A stretch of 64,000 bases of DNA from Saprospiraceae bacterium UBA7687 (GCA_002482845.1 DLGT01000138.1:1-64000); one strand, 5' to 3'. Positions 1 through 9,494 are shown, counted from the stretch's first letter. The notes: a model not told the origin generated them from the sequence alone. Translations and numbers: made by a program.

Positions 1-1
1 A

Positions 2-80
2 TTGATAATCAAAGTTATACCCCTTTAGGGGCAGGGGTATTTCCCTTTAGGGTGCAGGGTAAAAAACGATTGATTATCAA
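2..80 (+). repeat. Hairpin element, copy 1 (TTGATAATCAA stem)
   Basis: An 11-base stem TTGATAATCAA (2-12) pairs perfectly with TTGATTATCAA (70-80). Between them lies the core CCCTTTAGGG...CAGGGTAAAA that recurs at six other places in this window. This copy has an extra partial repeat of the core (about 19-40). It lies downstream of the minus-strand gene that ends at 127, in otherwise empty DNA. The 3' flank (TTTTCGAAGTGGACT, about 91-105) is weakly shared with the copies at 34221, 52610 and 60284. Confidence 0.75.
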
Positions 81-126
81 ATTTCGAGTGTTTTCGAAGT
101 GGACTAAAGGTTAAATTATTGACAAA

Positions 127-1323
127 TCAAGCTGTAGTCAGATTCATTTTGGAATGGTGAAGTCTCCATCCTTTGACGACCAATATCAAACCTAGTAATA
201 TAACAGCAGGGTGAAAATACTGTGGCAAAAACTGAACTCCAGGTATGGCATTTACAATACTAACTACTATACCTAATAATAAGAAGTAAGAAAAATATTT
301 GACATTTGGACTTCCTTTTTTCTGCATCCACCACCAAACGGGAATCAATGGCGAAGCCCACAATAAATTCCAATTATCTTTGGTAGGAATATGGTCTGTA
401 CCGACCCACATAAATACCATCAATAGACTACAAATAGTAACCACCCAAAACCACAACAGATCATATCTTATGATCCATTTGTTTTGTTGATTTTTAAGTG
501 ACCTCATCAGAATATTGACTTCAACGATCAGAAGAATGATAAAAAAGAATATGGGCGACAATAAAAATGCTACGAACTTGTTAGGTCCCGCACTTTCAGG
601 AAATGTAATTAATGTCCTATTTTCTAGTACGATCTTTTTATTTGTCCCATCGTTGACGGTCACTTTATCTAGCGCCATGGCAAGATAGTCAGGAATGAAG
701 GTCTCTTCCATCAAGGTAGTTTTCCGATCTGCTTTTGCACCAATGATTAGGTCAATCCCAAAGTTGGTCCATGGCATTGGTTTTTGGTATTCTTTTATGA
801 TTTGTCTGAATGTTTTATTAGATGCGCTTGATTGATCCCATGTGATACGTGCTACGTTATTTTGTAAGATATCTCTCAGTCGTGTAGCACAATTATCCAT
901 AAAAAAGTCATATTTGTATGCTCGATTTTCTGGTTGCATATTGACAGCAAGTGCATCCATGATCTTTTGTTTTTGTATGGAATCAAGATCCAATACTTGC
1001 TCTGTCACTGCTCTTTCAAAATATTGATACTCTCTCATGAATCTGACAAAATCACCCATTGCGAGCAAATATGGAAGTTTACCACGCATAAATTTAACGG
1101 TAAAACCAGGTGTATCAAAATCAAAGGTACCATAATTATAGACCATATCCGATTGTGCAGCTCTATCCTGAATCCTTATGGCATTATGACCATAAATAGA
1201 ATAAATTTCTTTGCCTGGAGCGCAGGTCAATACTGAAATGGTAACATCTGAAGGCTTAGATTGTGAATGAGCCACCACAAAATGCACCAAAAAAAGCAAA
1301 CTAAATATGATCTTTTTATCCAT
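127..1323 (-). CDS. DUF4105 (Lnb N-terminal-like) membrane protein
   Basis: The ATG at 1323 is preferred over an in-frame codon 81 bases upstream because it opens directly onto a signal peptide (MDKKII, a hydrophobic run, then AHSQS). The first roughly 200 mature residues match the DUF4105/Lnb N-terminal periplasmic domain: YSIYGHNAIRI, YNYGTFDFD and an NCATR motif whose Cys, together with the His of YGHN, looks like a possible cysteine-hydrolase-type pair. The last 150 residues contain four or five hydrophobic segments, so the domain is probably periplasmic and tethered to the inner membrane. The family is common in Bacteroidota but has no settled reaction. It is a single gene, divergent from rsmG, with a MITE-like repeat in the shared upstream region. 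Confidence 0.8.
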   Translation of the reverse strand: MDKKIIFSLLFLVHFVVAHSQSKPSDVTISVLTCAPGKEIYSIYGHNAIRIQDRAAQSDMVYNYGTFDFDTPGFTVKFMRGKLPYLLAMGDFVRFMREYQYFERAVTEQVLDLDSIQKQKIMDALAVNMQPENRAYKYDFFMDNCATRLRDILQNNVARITWDQSSASNKTFRQIIKEYQKPMPWTNFGIDLIIGAKADRKTTLMEETFIPDYLAMALDKVTVNDGTNKKIVLENRTLITFPESAGPNKFVAFLLSPIFFFIILLIVEVNILMRSLKNQQNKWIIRYDLLWFWVVTICSLLMVFMWVGTDHIPTKDNWNLLWASPLIPVWWWMQKKGSPNVKYFSYFLLLGIVVSIVNAIPGVQFLPQYFHPAVILLGLILVVKGWRLHHSKMNLTTA

Positions 1324-1413
1324 GACCCAAAGATAATGGGATTTTGAATACATAAAATATTTTTTTGTTAACTCCTTTTTGAGCTTGATCAGATCACATG
1401 TCACTTTTTGTTA

Positions 1414-1602
1414 AGAGTATGTTTAAAATTTTTTTTAGTTGCTAATCAATAGGTTATGGTTCTGACGATAAAATAATTAAAGAGTGTAGCGCGCCTGCCT
1501 ACCATCAATTTCAGACTGGCAGGTGAACTAAACGATGAGATTATTTTGAAGTCAGGTTCATAAGATATTGATTATAAGGCAATAAAAATTTATACATACT
1601 CT
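1414..1602. repeat. MITE-like element, copy 1
   Basis: A 189-bp segment with imperfect terminal inverted repeats of about 65 bp: the left end begins AGAGTATGTTTAAAA and the reverse complement of the right end begins AGAGTATGTATAAAT. Both arms continue with ATCAATA, a TTATG block, CTGAC and AAAATAAT. A small internal hairpin pairs CCTGCC (1494-1499) with GGCAGG (1518-1523). A second, longer copy lies at 60155-60451. There is no ORF inside, and I could not define a target-site duplication. Confidence 0.75.
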
Positions 1603-1611
1603 AAAATTCAT

Positions 1612-1619
1612 TACCTTTG
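1612..1619 (+). promoter_or_regulatory. Predicted -7 promoter element of rsmG
   Basis: TACCTTTG matches the Bacteroidota -7 consensus TAnnTTTG and lies 21 bases before the TTG start of rsmG. It begins only 10 bases after the end of MITE copy 1, so any -33 contacts would lie inside the repeat. Confidence 0.5.
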
Positions 1620-1640
1620 AGCCATTAAATCGAAAGACAT

Positions 1641-2264
1641 TTGGAACGCATTTTAAAATATTTTCCTGAGCTGACAGACATTCAGATCAAACAGTTCGAA
1701 GCGCTTGGACCACTTTATGAAGAATGGAATAGCAAAATCAACGTCATTTCTCGGAAAGATATTGATAACCTCTACCTCCATCATGTACTTCATTCATTGG
1801 CCATTGCTAAATTCATCCAATTCAAACCCGGTACAAAAATCATTGATCTCGGAACAGGTGGTGGATTCCCGGGCATTCCACTAGCGATCTTGTTCCCAGA
1901 GTGTCAATTTACTTTAGTCGATAGCATAAATAAAAAAATAACGGTAGTTAATGCCGTAGCCGAAGCATTAGAATTACAAAACGTCACCGCCAAAACGGGA
2001 CGTGTAGAAGAATTAAAAACCAAATTCGATTTTGTTGTCACAAGAGCCGTTGCAAAAATAGATAAGTTGCTCCCATGGAGTCGTAAAGTCATCAAAGACA
2101 ACCACTTAAATCTCTATCCGAATGGATTGATAGCCTTAAAAGGAGACCTTACAGAAGAACTAAAATTGATACCAAAATTTGAATACAAAGAAAAGGAACA
2201 TATTTTAAGGTACTTTAACGATCCATACTTCGAAGAAAAATATGTGCTTTATGTGCAGGGGTAA
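1641..2264 (+). CDS. rsmG: 16S rRNA (guanine527-N7)-methyltransferase RsmG
   Basis: Methylates N7 of G527 in 16S rRNA using S-adenosylmethionine. The 207-residue length is normal for the family. The SAM-binding motif is clear at residues 67-80 (IIDLGTGGGFPGIP), followed by the acidic end of strand 2 (TLVDS, near residue 94) and a later TRAVA stretch typical of RsmG. The start is a TTG at 1641; no good ATG precedes the conserved N-terminal helix (ILKYFPELT), and a -7 box sits just upstream. The next gene starts 5 bases after the stop, so the two are probably cotranscribed. Confidence 0.93.
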   Translation: MERILKYFPELTDIQIKQFEALGPLYEEWNSKINVISRKDIDNLYLHHVLHSLAIAKFIQFKPGTKIIDLGTGGGFPGIPLAILFPECQFTLVDSINKKITVVNAVAEALELQNVTAKTGRVEELKTKFDFVVTRAVAKIDKLLPWSRKVIKDNHLNLYPNGLIALKGDLTEELKLIPKFEYKEKEHILRYFNDPYFEEKYVLYVQG

Positions 2265-2269
2265 ATAAA

Positions 2270-2764
2270 ATGATTCTTATGATAAAGAACAATAGAAATT
2301 ATTTGGTAATAAAATGTTTTTTGATAGTCTTTTTGATTTTATCGTTTCAGATTATTAAAACACAAGATGGAATAAACTATTTAGATATAAAAGAAAGTCA
2401 AAAGAAATTTACTTGTTCGAAAAATGATCTTGAGTCTGTCAATACGACATTAAAAAACTTGCTTGAACTAGACACAACCAAAATAAGTTTTGGTCTATCT
2501 GATTATTTTTATGATCTTGGCATGGCATATTATATAAAATCAGAAATGTATGGTGAATCTCAATTTCGCCCATCTAGCATAAAAGCTTTTGAGTCCTGTA
2601 TCAAAAAAGACAAAAAAAGAGGGAATGCGTTTCATAATTTGAGCATCATTTATTACCTCCATCAAGATTATCCTAAAGCAAAAGAATACCTAAAACTGTA
2701 TAAAAAACATACTCCAAAGAAGTATTGGGATAAAGAATTTATTGAAATGGTGAATAAGGCATGA
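2270..2764 (+). CDS. Small TPR-containing protein with signal anchor
   Basis: 164 residues. An N-terminal hydrophobic stretch (about residues 13-30) looks like an uncleaved signal or signal peptide. The C-terminal half has TPR character: alternating helices with the pattern GNAFHNLSIIYYLHQDYPKA (about residues 116-135), where the Ala/Leu/Tyr spacing and the final P are typical of a TPR motif, preceded by one degenerate repeat. It starts 5 bases after rsmG and probably shares its transcript. ATGs at 2270 and 2279 are both possible. No specific function can be assigned; a TPR of this size usually mediates protein contacts. Confidence 0.6.
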   Translation: MILMIKNNRNYLVIKCFLIVFLILSFQIIKTQDGINYLDIKESQKKFTCSKNDLESVNTTLKNLLELDTTKISFGLSDYFYDLGMAYYIKSEMYGESQFRPSSIKAFESCIKKDKKRGNAFHNLSIIYYLHQDYPKAKEYLKLYKKHTPKKYWDKEFIEMVNKA

Positions 2765-2795
2765 AGAAGCTAAAATATTTCTTTTTTCATAAAGG

Positions 2796-4565
2796 CTAAT
2801 ATTCCAAATAAATAGATCTATTATAGCTATTCCCTTCTAATATATATTTACGTAACTTATCACCATACTGCAGTGTAAGTCTAGATTTATATGTATAATT
2901 CCGTCCTCGAGCGGTAAACTTGAGACTAAATGAGCCACTTTTTTGTTCTTGGTCATAGTCTGTGGATAGAGGAAGGTTCACATCCCAATTTAAACTTCCC
3001 TCTAAATTTTCAATGTTAATGATATTTATAGGCATTAGATCATAACTAAAGTCCATATGGATTTCTGTCTCGTTGGTACCATCTATATTACTGAAGGACG
3101 ACCCTACCCCATCTGAATGAATCTCTGGATGGTTTAATGAAAAAACTTTTTCCAATTTCAATTTTACAGTGTCATTTATAATTATTGCTCTATAATTATT
3201 ACCTAATGAAACTAATAAACTATCTTTAAATATTGCCAAAGTATCTATCAATTCCAACTCCTTAATATTAAATTCTAAGATATACTTTCTATCAACATAA
3301 CTTTGCGCACTGCTTAATAAATACCTTTCTACAACAACTTTCTTTGTATCGTGGGCTATTACTTTCAACAAATAATGTGGAGTATTATAATCATTCAAAT
3401 CTCTGCTACCCTCCAGATAATCGCCATTTTCAAGATGATAAATACTTGACTTATTTTTTAATTCTCTGTGTTGAGTTGAAATCCTATCATATTCCATTTG
3501 CATTCTTTCTGCTTGAAAACTCATGTATAAATAAGGAACTAGATAAATCGAAATAAACGCTACAATCCACCAAATATGATATCTACGATGCTGACCATAA
3601 TTATCTTCTTCTACCACTAAAGTCTCTGAAAAATTATCATGCCAATCTCCTTTCCAAAAAAAAGAAAGTGAATCAAATGGAATAAACCTACAAAGTGACC
3701 GTCCTAACACATGCCCAAAAGTTGCATTCTCATACTTATACATATCCACAACTCTCGTACCCGTAAGACATTTGATGGGTGTCACTCTGAAAACACCTTC
3801 GGTTACAAGATAATATAAAAATAAGCTTAAGGCTAGTATAAATACAACCATCCATTTTTGATTTCCAAATAAACTCATCAATTTTGGACTAATGATTGTT
3901 ATTATCCAAATAAAGACTGAAATCACAAATGGAGTTACAAAATATATAGCCATTACTTTGTCAAATAAAAAATGTACAAACCTTATACTCAAATTTGCCT
4001 TTACTCCATTACAAACTATGGTGTCACTTTTTTTAACAGTTTCGTCCATTCTTATTTTTTGATCAGCACTCAACCATTTTGTTACCCAAAATGAAAATAC
4101 CACAACTATAATGGTAAACATAAATACAATTACAAAATCAATAGTAGTTGATGGTGCTAATTTAAATAAAATTGGAACTACATTATGGTTTTGTTTATCT
4201 AGAAAATATAAAAATGGCAACGATAGCAAAGTAAATAAATGGTAAAGAAAAATTGTTGAAAACCCAAACCTAAGTAATCTACTATCTTTTTTGCCTGTCT
4301 TCTTATACAATATTCCGCCCACAATGAGCATAATAAAAAATAAACATGAAACTGGACTAAATGGAAATTTTGAAATAGTACTATGCCATCCGTAAGAAAA
4401 ACCATTGCTAATTAAATCTTGGACATACAGAATCTGAAAGTGATGAAGAAACAACAGTTTACCACTATACAATGTCATCAGTATGTGAGATACAATACTC
4501 ACACTTCCAAGCCAGATGGAAATTTGTCCTATATTGGAATATATTCTACTCTTGATAATCTGCAT
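2796..4565 (-). CDS. RDD-family membrane protein
   Basis: About 589 residues from the ATG at 4565 (a GTG at 4568 is in frame just before it). Residues 1-165 have four hydrophobic segments. Residues about 194-318 are an RDD domain: two membrane spans around the family signature LTGTRVVDMYKYE, then GHVLGRSLCRFIPFDSLSFF and a WHDNFSETLVV end. One more hydrophobic segment follows near 335-350, then a soluble tail of about 230 residues rich in beta-type sequence. RDD proteins include small-solute transporters and assembly factors; this duplicated-membrane arrangement with a long tail is not one I can tie to a function. It converges on the TPR gene and has its own upstream promoter. Confidence 0.75.
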   Translation of the reverse strand: MQIIKSRIYSNIGQISIWLGSVSIVSHILMTLYSGKLLFLHHFQILYVQDLISNGFSYGWHSTISKFPFSPVSCLFFIMLIVGGILYKKTGKKDSRLLRFGFSTIFLYHLFTLLSLPFLYFLDKQNHNVVPILFKLAPSTTIDFVIVFMFTIIVVVFSFWVTKWLSADQKIRMDETVKKSDTIVCNGVKANLSIRFVHFLFDKVMAIYFVTPFVISVFIWIITIISPKLMSLFGNQKWMVVFILALSLFLYYLVTEGVFRVTPIKCLTGTRVVDMYKYENATFGHVLGRSLCRFIPFDSLSFFWKGDWHDNFSETLVVEEDNYGQHRRYHIWWIVAFISIYLVPYLYMSFQAERMQMEYDRISTQHRELKNKSSIYHLENGDYLEGSRDLNDYNTPHYLLKVIAHDTKKVVVERYLLSSAQSYVDRKYILEFNIKELELIDTLAIFKDSLLVSLGNNYRAIIINDTVKLKLEKVFSLNHPEIHSDGVGSSFSNIDGTNETEIHMDFSYDLMPINIINIENLEGSLNWDVNLPLSTDYDQEQKSGSFSLKFTARGRNYTYKSRLTLQYGDKLRKYILEGNSYNRSIYLEY

Positions 4566-4615
4566 CACTGTGTTATGGTTATATAACTATTTAAATTATG
4601 GTCTTAAAAATTTCT

Positions 4616-4623
4616 CAAATGTA
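4616..4623 (-). promoter_or_regulatory. Predicted -7 promoter element (RDD gene)
   Basis: On the minus strand the bases read TACATTTG, an exact TAnnTTTG match, about 50 bases before the start at 4565. Confidence 0.45.
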
Positions 4624-4825
4624 CACCGAAATGTAAACTGATTGTAAAAGTTCTAAACAAAAAAGCCACAATAAGTTAAATATTTGCGAATGTTAAAACT
4701 AAAATTAAAAACAAAAGTTACCATATCTCCAATGCATCTAAAAAATCAAAATCAACAGCTCATGGCACTTTTATAGTAGTTGTGGACTTACTATTTTATT
4801 TTGACAACCTAAATTTAAAAAGAGA

Positions 4826-5719
4826 ATGAATTTTCCCGCAAAGTATTTTATGCTATTAGTAATTAGCACCATTTCATTAAGTATTTCCGCTCAATATGAT
4901 TGTAATTGTGGCAATGTGACAGTTACCACCCTAACCAAAAATCCATCTGGACCTGGATGTTTAGTAGCGGCACAAGGCACTATCACTGCTACACAGAGTA
5001 CATGTGTCAATAATAGCTGGTCATGGAACACAACACCTACAGGTAGCTCTGGTGGTATTTATGTTGGGTTTTCACAGAATGCCGCTGTTCCTTTTGCACA
5101 GCCATATTCATTGGGATTTTATATTGGTCAATCATGTGAGAGTCTAGGTAGTGCCTTTATCAACTTTTATCCACCGAATGGCGGCTCTTGTGAACCTGTC
5201 CCTTTACCTGTAGTCTACACTCAAATTTACCAAGACAAAAATGAACTAATTTGGATCACCAATTCAGAAATTAATAATAGTCATTTTGTCATCGAAGGAT
5301 CAGTAGATGGTATTAGGTGGAACGTAGTAAGCAGTGTAGACAGCAAATTTTCTAACAGCAGAACTGACACCAAGTATGCTACTATTATCAAAGATAAATA
5401 TATTCAATATTTACGAATCGTGCAAGTAGATTTGGATGGTAAAATTGATATTTCTGATATTATCAAATGGAGACAGACGGACATAGTTTCTAACAGTGTA
5501 AAACAAATCACTATTACGAGTGGCGATGATGTACGTTTTCCAGATTTTACCTTGCCTGAGAATGCCAAAGTTAACATTATAGATTTCTCTGGACGTACTA
5601 TTTACAGTGGCAATCAAATAATAGATGTACCCTTAAATTTAAATATGGGACAATATTTTGTAGGATACTTTAACGAACAAACTGGATTTACTTTATTGGC
5701 CAAACTAGTTGTGATATAA
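4826..5719 (+). CDS. Secreted protein, fibronectin-like module and degenerate T9SS-type C-terminus
   Basis: 297 residues with a clear signal peptide (cleavage after SISA, about residue 22) and a Cys-containing N-terminal module (CNCG, CLVAAQG, a Cys near residue 56, SCESLG, SCEPVP), probably with disulfides. Residues about 135-215 resemble the beta-sandwich found before T9SS sorting domains (ELIWITNSEINNSHFVIEGS, then a WNVV segment). The last 75 residues have the strand order and GRTIYSG, MGQYFVGYF pattern of a sorting domain but lack the usual YPNP entry motif. This suggests export to the cell surface by T9SS with a divergent signal. It stands alone between two minus-strand genes, and no binding or enzyme function can be inferred. 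Confidence 0.6.
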   Translation: MNFPAKYFMLLVISTISLSISAQYDCNCGNVTVTTLTKNPSGPGCLVAAQGTITATQSTCVNNSWSWNTTPTGSSGGIYVGFSQNAAVPFAQPYSLGFYIGQSCESLGSAFINFYPPNGGSCEPVPLPVVYTQIYQDKNELIWITNSEINNSHFVIEGSVDGIRWNVVSSVDSKFSNSRTDTKYATIIKDKYIQYLRIVQVDLDGKIDISDIIKWRQTDIVSNSVKQITITSGDDVRFPDFTLPENAKVNIIDFSGRTIYSGNQIIDVPLNLNMGQYFVGYFNEQTGFTLLAKLVVI

Positions 5720-5770
5720 TATGTGAAAGCTATACTTTAAGATAAAATATCCACTAAAAGTATTATTTTT

Positions 5771-7543
5771 CTACTTATCAAAGGTAATTACTTGTAGATT
5801 ATCTATCCACAATTCTTTATCTCCACCTGCGTGCCAAAACAAAATATCTACTCGGGTAAATTGTTTTGGCACCTTTGCATCCATATAAATGTCTTTGGTT
5901 TCACCACTATTTATAAATGGATGAATCCTGATCATATTCCCCTGAATCTCTGTATCTCCATTATAAAATCTACAAATAAACTGAGTTTGCTTCCATGTTT
6001 CCCACTCTTTATCTGTACAATGAAAAGTCGCTTTTACCCTCATCCATTTTTTAAACTGACCCTCTGAAAGTATAGTAAAAGTAGGCGAATATTCAGTATC
6101 TTTATTCATTCTAATCATCTTATTCCCATCTTTCTCTATCCATGAGACGGTGGTATCTCTTTCGAAATCATTGAAATATAAAACGGTAGAATCTTGTACA
6201 AGACCACGATAGACATGTTTATTCTCTAATAACTTTTTGTCATTATCATCAGCCGTCCACCTTCCTACCTTCGCCCAATAATAAGCTCTCGAAAGATTTA
6301 AAGCTTGAACTTGACCGCCATGCGCATGATAAACCCACCATACATTGATATATGCTAACAACAACATTCCCGGAAATAATACATATTGATACAGCTTTTT
6401 ACGATTGGCTTCTTCTACCAATGCTGCAAACGGAAACGCAAGTATCGGATAATACTGTACCATAGCCCGACCTCCATAATCCCAAACATCCCAAGCTGTA
6501 ACAACATAATAACTCAATAAAAAGAAAAATATTACCGGAATCGTATTGACTCTCCTTTTATAAAAAATCCAAAGCCCTACAAACGGAAGAATCATCATAG
6601 GTGCAAATCGCAACCAACCACTTTTGTAAGAAAATGTGTAATCATATATATGTGGACGAAGCCAACTGAAACCTTGTTCGCCATAACTATAAACCAACCA
6701 CTCTCCTGTGACATATTTCCAATAAATAGGTTGGATCATGGCCACAGCCAAAAAACAAATGATTGCAAGTGCATATTTATTAAAATGAGATACTATGGTA
6801 TTTAACCTTGCTTTTATATCGGCAATCGAACTCATACCCCATAATAAAGGCAACAATAAAGACATCAATTCTGTAGGCCTTATCAATGTTGCCAACCCGA
6901 CCAATAATCCTATACAAACCGCATACTTGATGGCGAATGTTTCATAAAATCGAATAGAATACCAAATCAAAATGGCATATACCGTAAATAAAGTACTGTG
7001 TGCCATAGCTTGATCGACGGCTGCATAATTGATGTAGTTAGTACCGATAGCATACACTATCAAAATAATTGCAACTGTTTTGTCCTCATAATATCGCAGC
7101 AAAATCTTCCTTAAAAAAAACATGCCTAGCAGCGCAACCAAAAACAATCCAAAACCGATCGAAAATTGATAAGGGTATGAAAATCCATCAGCTGGATAAA
7201 TCACAGAATTAGAAGCCCAAAGATGACCTACAGCAAAAAAAGGAAGACTTACTACAGCCAAGCCTGATGCATATTTCATGACATAATTACCAGATTTTTC
7301 ATGAATATAAGCTTGCTGAAACTCGGAAGCAAATTGATATTTCTGAAGCAAAGAATCCTTAAATCCACACTTCTTTAGGTCTTTGTAGATAAAAACAGCA
7401 GGAAGATACATATAATAACCAGCCGCATCCCATGACAAAGTAGACTCTCCACCTGTTTTCTCCCACCTCGGGTAAAATTTAAAAGCAATGAAGGTCATGC
7501 TTACAAAACATAGAATCAATGATATTCTTGAGATTGAGTTCAT
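5771..7543 (-). CDS. GT-C-like multi-span membrane protein
   Basis: 590 residues with an N-terminal signal anchor and roughly ten further membrane segments up to about residue 400, then a soluble beta-rich domain of about 180 residues at the C-terminus. The first periplasmic loop has DAAGYYMYLPAVF (D at about residue 39), in the position where GT-C glycosyltransferases keep the catalytic acidic residue, and RPTELMSLL occurs in a later span as in GT39/ArnT-like proteins. The family acts in the periplasm using polyprenyl-phosphate sugars. Acceptor and sugar are unknown. It is a single gene with no glycan genes beside it, and a non-enzymatic role cannot be excluded. Confidence 0.55.
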   Translation of the reverse strand: MNSISRISLILCFVSMTFIAFKFYPRWEKTGGESTLSWDAAGYYMYLPAVFIYKDLKKCGFKDSLLQKYQFASEFQQAYIHEKSGNYVMKYASGLAVVSLPFFAVGHLWASNSVIYPADGFSYPYQFSIGFGLFLVALLGMFFLRKILLRYYEDKTVAIILIVYAIGTNYINYAAVDQAMAHSTLFTVYAILIWYSIRFYETFAIKYAVCIGLLVGLATLIRPTELMSLLLPLLWGMSSIADIKARLNTIVSHFNKYALAIICFLAVAMIQPIYWKYVTGEWLVYSYGEQGFSWLRPHIYDYTFSYKSGWLRFAPMMILPFVGLWIFYKRRVNTIPVIFFFLLSYYVVTAWDVWDYGGRAMVQYYPILAFPFAALVEEANRKKLYQYVLFPGMLLLAYINVWWVYHAHGGQVQALNLSRAYYWAKVGRWTADDNDKKLLENKHVYRGLVQDSTVLYFNDFERDTTVSWIEKDGNKMIRMNKDTEYSPTFTILSEGQFKKWMRVKATFHCTDKEWETWKQTQFICRFYNGDTEIQGNMIRIHPFINSGETKDIYMDAKVPKQFTRVDILFWHAGGDKELWIDNLQVITFDK

Positions 7544-7654
7544 TATTAGATGTTGGTTATTATAAAATTTACAATTTAGAATATATTAAATTGATCCATT
7601 AAAAGGACAGTCAAAACACAAATAATATACAGAAGCCATAAACTCTTGTATACG

Positions 7655-7662
7655 CAAATGTA
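7655..7662 (-). promoter_or_regulatory. Predicted -7 promoter element (GT-C-like gene)
   Basis: The minus strand reads TACATTTG followed by CG, about 110 bases upstream of the start at 7543, leaving a long leader. Confidence 0.4.
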
Positions 7663-7761
7663 GTTAAACTTTACAGTTTTATTTTTTTAGAATGTATAAA
7701 TAAAAATTATTCCACACTGATGAAGCTTAAAATTTCACAAATATTAAGAAATTCTCATTCG

Positions 7762-8883
7762 CTACTTTCCTCTCACGATATCACCGATCGTCAAAGTATC
7801 AGCAAACAATAAAATTTTGAGATTTGCATTTCTGTGTAGATTTACTATCGCTTCATCGAGTATAGCTGATATCGCTTCAGCCTTAGTGACGTTTATTATT
7901 TTAGTCATATTGCCAGCGATTTCTTTTTCTTTATCTGTAAGGTTGACCTCTTCACTTTTTGTATACATCCAAAAAACAAACTGATTAAAAAAATGAAGAC
8001 CATACTCTAGAAAATTCTTTTGATCATTTTTTGTCATACCATCTACAGTACTAATCCATTTATTAATTTCTAGAGGATCTGATTTGTAAGCTATTCTCAA
8101 CCATGATATCAGTAAATCTGAAAAATCAGGCGCTTCATCGGTAGCTATACTCATGGCCAGATTGATATTACCATCTGCGAGATTAGCTATTTGTTCAGCT
8201 TTACTGATAGGTAGTTCTAGTTTTTCTATGATGTACTGACTGACTTCCTTGTTTTCAAATTTTGGAACTTTGATCAGCTGGCATCTACTTAAAATGGTTT
8301 TAAGGACGAGATTTTGATTTTCAGCGACCAAGATTATGAATGTATTGTCTGTTGGTTCTTCTATAAGTTTGAGCAATCTATTTCCTTCTTTGTCTAGATA
8401 TTCAGGCAACCACATGATAAGCACCTTATAATCAGACTCATATGACATCATATTTAACTTATGGATGATATCATTACATTCTTTGACATTGATATTTGGT
8501 TGGCTATCAGAATCCATTTGTTGCATCCACTCATTCAAGCCCATAAAAGGATTTTGAGATAATATTTCCCGCCATTCAGGCAAATAATCGTCACTAGTTG
8601 TGATTTCTCTCTTTTTTTCACCCTGCTTTACGACAGGAAAAGAAAAATGAATATCAGGATGTATAAATTTGTTTGTTTTTAGGCATTGTCCACATTGACC
8701 ACAGCTATCAGTTTCCGTTTTTTGTTCACACATAAGGTAAGTAGCAAAAGCAAGTGCCAATGCTAGCCCACCATAACCTTCTCTAGCAAGAAATAATTGT
8801 GCATGAGGTATCCTGTCCTTTTGGACCTGTTGTATAAGTTGCCTTTTTACTTCGCTTTTGCCCAGAATCTGTGAAAACTGCAT
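7762..8883 (-). CDS. holB: DNA polymerase III delta' subunit
   Basis: Clamp-loader subunit that helps load the sliding clamp during replication. It is 373 residues, usual for the family. The N-terminus is an AAA+ fold with the expected degenerate Walker A (REGYGGLALA, about residues 34-43, no Lys), as delta' does not hydrolyse ATP. Four zinc-ligand cysteines follow at residues 52, 61, 64 and 67 (CGQCGQC). The SRC motif, which donates the arginine finger to the neighbouring subunit, is present as ILSRCQL. It is a single gene, divergent from the QueD-like gene. Confidence 0.88.
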   Translation of the reverse strand: MQFSQILGKSEVKRQLIQQVQKDRIPHAQLFLAREGYGGLALALAFATYLMCEQKTETDSCGQCGQCLKTNKFIHPDIHFSFPVVKQGEKKREITTSDDYLPEWREILSQNPFMGLNEWMQQMDSDSQPNINVKECNDIIHKLNMMSYESDYKVLIMWLPEYLDKEGNRLLKLIEEPTDNTFIILVAENQNLVLKTILSRCQLIKVPKFENKEVSQYIIEKLELPISKAEQIANLADGNINLAMSIATDEAPDFSDLLISWLRIAYKSDPLEINKWISTVDGMTKNDQKNFLEYGLHFFNQFVFWMYTKSEEVNLTDKEKEIAGNMTKIINVTKAEAISAILDEAIVNLHRNANLKILLFADTLTIGDIVRGK

Positions 8884-8941
8884 TTTCTTTTCTTATGATT
8901 ATAAAAATCCCCGAAGGTAAACACTTGATCTAATCTCGGTA

Positions 8942-8949
8942 CAAATGTA
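8942..8949 (-). promoter_or_regulatory. Predicted -7 promoter element of holB
   Basis: The minus strand reads TACATTTG, about 59 bases before the holB ATG. A second, poorer candidate (TACCTTCG on the minus strand) lies at 8912-8919. Confidence 0.4.
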
Positions 8950-9030
8950 CATATAAAGCTTATTTTATATTCACTAGACACAACAAATCTTTATTCATTG
9001 TTGTTAACCGTCTCTAAATTAAAACACTTG

Positions 9031-9438
9031 ATGAGAGTAGCCGTTTACAGAAAAGCACATTTTAATGCTGCACACAGACTGAATAATCCTAATTGGTCAG
9101 TCGAAAAAAACAAAGAAGTTTTTGGTTTATGTAATAACACAAATTATCATGGACATAACTATGAATTGGAAGTCAAGCTTATTGGTGAGGTAAATCCAGA
9201 AACCGGTTATGTTTATGATATGAAAGATCTCGCTGACATTATTAAAAGTGAAATAGAAGATCGTTTTGACCATAAAAACCTGAATCTTGATACTGTAGAG
9301 TTTTCCAATATGATCCCTTCTGCTGAGAATATAGCATATGTGATATACAATATCTTGAGGGACAAAATAGAGACAAAATACGATATCTGTATAAAGTTAT
9401 GGGAGACACCTAGAAATTATGTAGAGTATCCTGCATAG
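9031..9438 (+). CDS. queD: 6-carboxytetrahydropterin synthase / PTPS-family protein (QueD-like)
   Basis: Converts dihydroneopterin triphosphate to 6-carboxy-tetrahydropterin (queuosine/7-deazaguanine pathway) or to pyruvoyl-tetrahydropterin. The ATG at 9031 is used, because the longer TTG reading at 8998 adds 11 residues before the conserved start RVAVYRKAHFNAAHRL. The zinc histidines are seen in FNAAHRL and NYHGHNYEL, the catalytic Cys in FGLCNNT, and later FDHKNLN and PSAENIA match the family. The result is 135 residues, a normal length. No other que genes are nearby, so QueD versus PTPS is not decided by context. Confidence 0.82.
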   Translation: MRVAVYRKAHFNAAHRLNNPNWSVEKNKEVFGLCNNTNYHGHNYELEVKLIGEVNPETGYVYDMKDLADIIKSEIEDRFDHKNLNLDTVEFSNMIPSAENIAYVIYNILRDKIETKYDICIKLWETPRNYVEYPA

Positions 9439-9454
9439 TAATGGTGTTATTTAA

Positions 9455-9494
9455 TAAAAAAAGACCTTGCGTTATTTACTCAAGGTCTTTTTTT
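9455..9494. terminator. Bidirectional terminator
   Basis: AAAAAAGACCTTG pairs with CAAGGTCTTTTTTT across an 11-base loop, between the convergent queD-like gene and the secreted-protein gene ending at 9527. A near copy lies at 10490-10531. Confidence 0.85.

Noticed and set aside
8998..9030. TTG-initiated extension of the QueD-like gene
   Set aside because: Eleven extra residues not shared with the family; the ATG at 9031 begins exactly at the conserved N-terminus.
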